Source of the DNA: Syngnathus acus
Lineage: Eukaryota > Chordata > Actinopteri > Syngnathiformes > Syngnathidae
Direction: 5' to 3'
DNA length: 64,000 nt
NCBI RefSeq assembly: GCF_901709675.1
Contig: NC_051087.1
Location: 12,647,384 to 12,711,383 of the forward strand
Shown: positions 59,001-64,000 of the stretch, piece by piece
Layout: every line of letters begins with the position of its first letter
Numbering within the stretch: the first letter of the stretch is position 1
Notes under the pieces: model-generated
The model's input: the letters and a program-made list of their open reading frames with translations, nothing else
The model's database searches: none
What the model was told of the DNA's origin: nothing
Position numbers and translations under genes: made by a program

Positions 59001-62000
59001 AATGTGTTGTCTCTGCATCTGTGGCATTTACAAAACTCAATTGCAATTAAGTAGAAACCTGTAAAACATAAAAAACGAATATTTGATTGGCAAATCGTTT
59101 TCAATCTATAGTCAATTGAGTGCACTACAAAAACAAGATACTGTATTTTATGTTCAAACTGACCAACGTTTTTTTTTTTTTGTCAGGGGGCAAACATTCA
59201 GTTTGAATTGGATACCTTTTAATACGTTCCACAAAAGCCGGTTACTAGTATGTTGCATAATCTTTCCTTTCCTAATGACACCCAATCAAGCATTTGGAAA
59301 CTGAGGACACTAATTGTTGAACATTTGTAGGTGGAATCTTTTCCCCAAGTGTTGCTTGATGTATCTTCAGCTGCTTAACAGTCCAGGGTCTCTCATGTCT
59401 TGTCGGCCAAATGAGACAGACACCTTACCCTTGTGTCGGCACCCCGTGCTGGAAAAAATGACAAAAATACACCGTAACAGAGAGACAGCGACGCTGATCA
59501 TTAAGTATCTTCTGCCATGTCTTCCATACCTGGGATCAGTCTGGGTATCGGTGACTACTTAATAATTGAGCACTGGTATTGGCATCAATCGGAATAAAAG
59601 AGGTATCTGAACATCCGTTATAATCACATTCATCAGTTGCCACATTCATTACCATGTCTTTGTGGTCAATCCGATTGAACGTGTCAAAATGTGTTTGAAA
59701 ATCATCGTATTCTGTTTTCCAAATTGACAAAATCGTATTTTTTGTTTTGCAACGAGTAATTTTGTCTTTTTTTCCAGTTGCCATACTTCATGAATGAGCT
59801 AACCCTGACAGAACTAGACATGGGTGTGGCTACACCGAGGATCCTTGGAGCATCCAATCCTTTAATTGACTACAAAGGTACGCTTAAGGAAAGAATTAAA
59901 ACTGTCACCATCAAATCACCATCGATTATTCCATCTTTTTTGTCCTTTGTAAATAAAAGCACGGTTTAAAACCTGCATTTTATATTGTTAAATTGTTTTG
60001 TATATTTGTTTGATCTCAAACATTTAAAGTTGGGAAATTATAAAAAAGAAAAATTTGTGAAGGACAAAAATACTTTTCATAGCACTGTTGCACAGTCGTG
60101 TATTATGTAAAATTACAAAAAACTTGTTCACAGACCTACTTTTGAAGTTTGTCATGCAGCAGATATTCTGTCTATTAATTTCACACTTGTTCAGGGCCTC
60201 CAGAGGCCAGCTATTTGTTTACAAACATCTCTGATAAAGTCAATTCTCCATATCTCATAAGTCCATACAGTTCTAGCCACCTTTGTCCCCATTGCTATCA
60301 TTGTCAAATCTTTGCTTTATCTTTTTTGGCCTCAAAACAAACAGTATTTGCAGCCATAGCCTAAGCTGATGTTTGACTAGCAGATTACATAACATCCATC
60401 TGAGAACAAACCGGCACTATGAGATAAGTTATGGCTTTGAAAGATTATTTTTTATTACATGCTTGAATGGCAAAACAGATCAGCAAGTACTGGTAACGCC
60501 TTTTTGCCAGCATGTGTGTAGAAGCACTGTTACTTATGTCTGCGCTATTTGACTGTTGGTGCTAGACGGCCACGGGGCCTTCGTATTTTTTTTGCGCCTG
60601 TGTTTACTTTTCAAACTTAGTTTTAAGCAGACGTGTGTGTGACTTCATGCACACATCATGATGCATCTGATGGTGAAAGGACACTGATTCCCACTGCAAA
60701 CAACCTGCTGCATATGTAGGAATAGTTATAGCTGAATTCATGCCAAGGTTTTATGTAATGTGTCACTATTATAAAGTCAGCGAAGTACAGTGACGGCTGT
60801 TATAAAATAAAGAGGTATTGTTCTACTCACAAGCTTTATGAAACTATAAAAACAAATGATTCCATGTACCAACAGGACTTGGCATCTGGCCCATTGCCAA
60901 AACTATCAAAAGCTGGTTACATAACCATGAAATTACTGTGCTTGATTGGCCAGACCTGAAGCCCTTAAAAATATGGAGTATTGCCAAGAGAATGCTGAGA
61001 GACACTAGACCTGATTTACTGTCGTGACCAAAGCAATCTATCCTTTCATAACATCTCGGCAGCACCAAAGGCTGGTTGCCTTCATGTCAATTTCAATCGT
61101 AACGCCTTCTTTTCAACCTTTTTCATGTTAATACAGTAGGTCATGCCAAAGGAGCAACAAAAAAAAAAGTATTGAATTAACATGAATCCTCAGTTAAACT
61201 AACATGCATGTTTGGGGACTTTGGGAGGAATCCCATGTAAACATCTGAAACATGAGCAAAAATTCAAGGCAGATCTTTTAAGCATTAATCTACATGTTCC
61301 CCTCCAAATAGGCAACTTTCGAAATTGTACGGTCGTACCCCACTCATTTTCACTTTGCCCTCACAGGTCTGTGGTTTGACTTGGACATTTCCTACAGTGG
61401 GTCCTTCCTGATGACCCTTGAGACTAAGATGAACCTGATTCGCCTGGGCAAGGAAGGAGAAAGCCTCCGTTTCGGGGAAGATGGGTAAAGCATCCAAATG
61501 CAAATCATCACTACTTGCAAAAAGGGACTTAATTGTTTCCATGTTTGATTTAATGGCTTTCCCCCCTGCATATAATATAAAAGACTACTTTTCTTTTTCA
61601 ATAATCACCTGTTGTCAAGCCAACCTCACCTGTTTGTCTTGATTTTTTTTTCTTCTCTATACCTTCTCTTCCTCCTTTCTCTACTTTGCTGGATTCTGCT
61701 TTTATGCTGCTGTTAAATGGATACATTTCTGTTACTGGTAAGTGTTGATTGACCTCATTCAACATTCTATGCCTGTCTCATTTGGGGATGTGGAATTTAT
61801 TGTCCATAAGTTTAATAAGGACAATGGCCTTATTTCTGAATGGCATTATTTTATTCTCAAGAACCACTTCTCATAAATGTAGAGGAATAATATGTTGAGT
61901 TAATAATAAATTAATTTACAATGCACCACTATATATTTTTTAAGTCATGAAGTTGACGTTAAGTGTTGCATAACACACCTAGATGTGGTGGATAAATAAG

Positions 62001-63748
62001 GGGCCCTGAAGTCATTCCTTTCCATGTCTGTTGGTGGTGTGATAGGTCCAGACCCCGAACATACTGCCTGGCTGACAGTGACGAAGAGTCTTCCAGTGCA
62101 GGCTCATCAGATGAAGAAGATGCCACTGAGCAATCAAATGAAGTTCCTGGAGCAGAAGGGTGAGGAATGGTTTCGAAATGTATCAAATAAGCTTGTATTC
62201 GGCACTTTGTTGTGTTATACTGAAGTATTCCATAAGAAGAGAGGGATTATCTTGTGTGTTACTGCACAGTGACCCGTGTCTACCATGCTCCTGATTAATA
62301 AATACTTTAGGTATCAGTCACTTGCTCTCCTGCGGAACCAAAGAATTTCCTTGTCCCTTAACTTGAGTGATTGCCTCATCTTTTGGGCACCATGCTGCCC
62401 TCTACTGTTGAGAAAATCCAATGCAAAGTTCCTGTTTGCCTGACAATTCATTCAGGAGAGCTGTCAGGCTAGACCTGTTCTGTCTTGTTTATATATGCAT
62501 GAACTGATGAAACCTGCACAGATGAGAATCAAACAGTCCAAATGTGATCTTAAATCCCCAGAACGACTTTTTTAGGTTGCCTCGTCTTTTTTGACGAGGC
62601 AACCTCGTAAAAGTGCTCTTTTGTCTGTAATCTGTAAAAGGAATCTTAATACAATAGGCAACATACTATACAGTCAGGTCCCTAACAGTGATGTGCGGTG
62701 AGGTTCATGACTGGTGAGGTGATGATACTCTGGAGTCGGTTATAAAAATATAAACCCAAAGAACAAGATTACACTGTAAAGCATTTCAATTTGGACCTTA
62801 ATTGAAACATTTCTTTTCAAAGCCTTTAATTACATTTCAATCAATGTAACAGTGTTCAACAATGCAATAGCCAAAAAAAGTTCATAATGGTCCCCCCCCC
62901 CGTCTGATCTCTCTTCTCAACCGTGCACTTTGACATTATTTTCTTGCAAATCAAAAAGCCTTGTCACACACATATTCACTAATTATATTTGACAAACTGT
63001 TAAATATGATATGCAGTACATGTGTGATAAAACATGTTTATTGGCACAAGGAAGACAAACCGACATTTTTTGTGAGTGCTTGCAACAACTGCCTGAGTTG
63101 ACAATTTATGTGTGGATGTTTTTTAAATTTTGTCAAAAATAATTTTTAAATCTTTGTATTCTGTTTTTGTTTTACACAACGTCCCAACTTCAACGGAATT
63201 GGGGTTTGCATATTCCAACCAATAAATTCCATCCTAACATTGCATAATTGAGTGAGTAAACAAATTCCGATTTTAAAATGTCATCTTGTGATTTTTACCT
63301 AGCTATACTTTTGTTGGAGGCCACAAACCCAGCAAAATCATGCGCTTTGTTGACAAGATCACAAAGTCCAAATACTTCCAGAAAGCCACGGAGACAGAGT
63401 TCATCAAAAAGAAGATGGAAGAGGTATCCAACACGCCTCTCCTCTTAACAGTGGAGTTGCAGAAACTCCAAGGAACTCTTGCTGTCAACATACCTCCCCC
63501 GCCCACTGACAGGATTTGGTATGTTTGTCTTCATGACCTGTGAAATAAATGTCACGCACTGCAAATGTAAGTCAGTTATCTGGCCTCTTGATTTAGTAAA
63601 TGTAAATTGTGTTTTTCGTTTTTTCAGGTATGGCTTTAGAAAGCCACCCCACTTGGAACTGAAGGCACGACCAAAACTGGGAGAAAGAGAAGTCACTCTG
63701 GCTCATGTTACTGACTGGATTGAGAAAAAACTGGAGCAGGAGCTGCAG
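54595..63748 (+). CDS. tex2: tex2, SMP-domain ER lipid-transfer protein (ten exons, 3' end missing)
   Basis: Testis-expressed protein 2 is an ER-anchored protein of the SMP (synaptotagmin-like, mitochondrial, lipid-binding) group, related to yeast Nvj2 and proposed to move lipids at ER-organelle contacts. Coding exons are 54595-56082, 56209-56409, 56879-57182, 57356-57579, 58547-58711, 59778-59877, 61367-61484, 62046-62159, 63303-63518 and 63628-63748. All have GT-AG borders and compatible phases, giving 1,017 codons. An acidic, Ser-rich N-terminus is followed by two membrane segments (about 419-436 and 445-465), a PH-like region (about 500-660) and the SMP domain (from about 750). Blocks such as LARKRIWNKKYPICIELG, LPYFMNELTLTELDMGVA and KLGEREVTL are near-identical to mammalian TEX2. 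About 40 C-terminal residues lie beyond the window. Confidence 0.95.
56209..56409 (+). CDS. tex2: tex2 coding exon 2
   Basis: Phase 0 at both ends. Acceptor TTCTTCTTCTTCAG, donor AAA-GTATGT. It encodes GWMNEITNYDPETYHATLTH and YISQKIYDLTNSK, part of the PH-like region conserved in TEX2. Confidence 0.95.
56879..57182 (+). CDS. tex2: tex2 coding exon 3
   Basis: Acceptor ATCTTCTAG, donor AGTG-GTGAGT, leaving in phase 1. It encodes VHLVPQSLARKRIWNKKYP and LYLFGRTGREKEEWFQRFM, the end of the PH-like region. Confidence 0.95.
57356..57579 (+). CDS. tex2: tex2 coding exon 4
   Basis: Enters in phase 1 (G|CT) and leaves in phase 0. Encodes SSHSRSSSRSSMDDVL and LLDYNVYMA, a linker conserved in TEX2. 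The donor AAGAAG-GTGTCG departs from the GTRAGT consensus, but joining here gives KK-L, as in the mammalian protein. Confidence 0.88.
57580..58546. other. tex2 intron 4
   Basis: No repeat or exon recognised. CATAGCATAACA-TTTAATCAT occurs twice (about 58,403 and 58,468), a local duplication of about 65-base period. Confidence 0.7.
58547..58711 (+). CDS. tex2: tex2 coding exon 5
   Basis: Phase 0 to phase 0. Encodes LQSPTLTQEQLKEEAEDP, then VAWVNAAVGRLFWDF and VVSKKIQMKLTKIR, the start of the SMP domain. Acceptor TTTCTATAG is preferred over ACGCAG (58,570) because it preserves the KKL junction; using the latter would shorten the linker by eight residues. Confidence 0.9.
58712..59777. other. tex2 intron 5
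   Basis: AT-rich intron with no recognised repeat. A 12-base T run lies near 59,170. Confidence 0.75.
59778..59877 (+). CDS. tex2: tex2 coding exon 6
   Basis: Phase 0 in, phase 1 out. Encodes LPYFMNELTLTELDMGVA and LGASNPLIDYKG in the SMP domain. Acceptor TTTTTTTCCAG, donor AAAG-GTACGC. Confidence 0.95.
60850..61080 (+). pseudogene. Tc1/mariner-like transposase remnant in tex2 intron 6
   Basis: A decayed plus-strand frame reads AKTIKSWLHNHEITVLDWPD, then IWSIAKRMLRDTRPDLL. This corresponds to the region around the SPDLNPIEN-xWG motif of Tc1/mariner transposases, with the SPDLNP stretch partly deleted. No terminal repeats were located. The surrounding intron (59,878-61,366) has nothing else recognisable. 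Confidence 0.5.
61367..61484 (+). CDS. tex2: tex2 coding exon 7
   Basis: Phase 1 in (G|GT), phase 2 out. Encodes GLWFDLDISYSGSFLMTLE, then TKMNLIRLGKEGESLRFGED, in the SMP core. Acceptor TTTGCCCTCACAG, donor ATGG-GTAAAG. The charged loop after LGKEG is shorter than in mammals. Confidence 0.95.
61485..62045. other. tex2 intron 7
   Basis: A pyrimidine-rich stretch (61,643-61,685) leads to a good-looking GTAAGT donor at 61,738, but no AG acceptor precedes it in that interval, so I do not call an exon. Confidence 0.7.
62046..62159 (+). CDS. tex2: tex2 coding exon 8
   Basis: Phase 2 in, phase 2 out. Encodes SRPRTYCLADSDEESSSAGS, then EEDATEQSNEVPGAEG, an acidic Ser-rich loop inserted in the SMP domain of TEX2. 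Acceptor GGTGTGATAG has a weak pyrimidine tract; donor GAAGG-GTGAGG. Confidence 0.92.
62574..62605. other. Perfect 13-base hairpin in tex2 intron 8
   Basis: AGGTTGCCTCGTC is followed by six T and then the exact reverse complement GACGAGGCAACCT. It could form a stable stem-loop in pre-mRNA, or be a small inverted duplication. No known function is assigned. Confidence 0.9.
62685..63205. mobile_element. Possible interspersed repeat in tex2 intron 8
   Basis: ACAGTGATGTGCGGTGAGG at 62,684 and ACGTCCCAACTTCAACGGAA near 63,180 both resemble teleost interspersed repeat sequence. I cannot link them as two ends of one element or name the family. Confidence 0.3.
63303..63518 (+). CDS. tex2: tex2 coding exon 9
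   Basis: Phase 2 in, phase 2 out (ATT TG|G). Encodes FVGGHKPSKIMRFVDKITKS, then KYFQKATETEFIKKKMEEVS and LAVNIPPPPTDRIW, a very highly conserved TEX2 block. Acceptor TTTTTACCTAG, donor TTTG-GTATGT. Confidence 0.96.
63628..63748 (+). CDS. tex2: tex2 coding exon 10
   Basis: Completes the split Trp codon and encodes YGFRKPPHLELKARPKLGER, then EVTLAHVTDWIEKKLEQELQ. Donor CTGCAG-GTACTG at 63,749. The following exon, with the short C-terminal tail and stop codon, is outside the window. Confidence 0.95.
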
Positions 63749-63838
63749 GTACTGATGCGTTGTATATTTGTCGCATAGCATTTAGATTTCGAGCGCTCTG
63801 TTCTGCATAAAACGATGACTCGTACATAAGTTCAAATT

Positions 63839-64000
63839 AGAGATGCACCGATCCGACTTTTTCAGTTTCGATACCGATGCCGTGGCTTTGCGTATCGGTC
63901 GATACCCGATACCGATCCGATATTATGGTTGACTTAACAAGCTACATACCTCTACATGTGGAACAGAAAAGACTAAAGGCAATGGCATCAGGCATGACTA
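63839..64000. mobile_element. Teleost DNA-transposon end, cut by window
   Basis: TTAGAGATGCACCGATCCGA at 63,837, followed by repeated CGATACC/ATCGG motifs (GATACCGATGCC, TATCGGTCGATACC), is the start of a common teleost repeat, probably hAT-type. It sits in tex2 intron 10 and its other end is outside the window. Confidence 0.5.

Noticed and set aside
61643-61743. Possible microexon in tex2 intron 7
   Set aside because: There is a good GTAAGT donor at 61,738 but no AG acceptor in the preceding pyrimidine-rich interval, and exon 7 to exon 8 joins cleanly in phase 2.

Overview
This is a vertebrate, almost certainly ray-finned (teleost) fish, nuclear window. The evidence is a TEX2 gene split by GT-AG introns, an MYADM-family gene, and interspersed repeats typical of teleosts: Rex3/RTE and CR1/L2/Rex1-type LINEs, tRNA-derived SINEs, hAT and mariner-like elements, and long CA, GATA, TCCA and AT microsatellites. 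Nothing bacterial, viral or CRISPR-like was found.

Layout. Positions 1 to about 44,400 hold no host gene I can recognise and are a palimpsest of transposon copies. The best preserved are a 5'-truncated Rex3 LINE with a long open reading frame and a 12-base target duplication (27,280-29,986) and a CR1/L2/Rex1-like LINE on the minus strand with a 10-base target duplication (23,731-25,598). Older material includes three decayed hAT transposase genes (13.9-15.4, 21.9-22.4 and 40.6-41.9 kb), Rex3 pieces at 6.0 and 15.4-16.6 kb, RTE (BovB-like) 3' ends at 25.8 and 42.4 kb, LINE reverse-transcriptase fossils at 12.2 and 17.7 kb, several tRNA-SINEs, a TA-flanked element family with a GCGCC-rich terminus (2.6, 4.7, 41.9 and, as a relative, 53.2 kb), and a roughly 640-base unidentified repeat present as an inverted pair (18.87-19.50 and 34.30-34.95 kb).

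The right third carries the genes. An intact single-exon MYADM-like tetraspan gene lies at 44,498-45,382. It is followed by a 915-base internally deleted hAT (Zaphod/ZBED-like) element with a perfect 8-base target duplication (45,803-46,733), a set of splice-site-bounded segments at 47.6-48.4 kb that could be 5' non-coding exons, and ten coding exons of tex2 (54,595-63,748), whose last coding exon or exons lie beyond the window.

The two genes have no evident functional link. MYADM proteins are MARVEL-domain membrane proteins; TEX2 is an ER-anchored lipid-transfer protein with a PH-like region and an SMP domain. I did not find a convincing new biological system. The strongest unexplained signals are the 640-base inverted repeat pair with its 46-base flanking direct repeat, the shared 3' end of the tRNA-SINEs and Rex3, and the internal duplication in the TA-flanked element at 4.7 kb.
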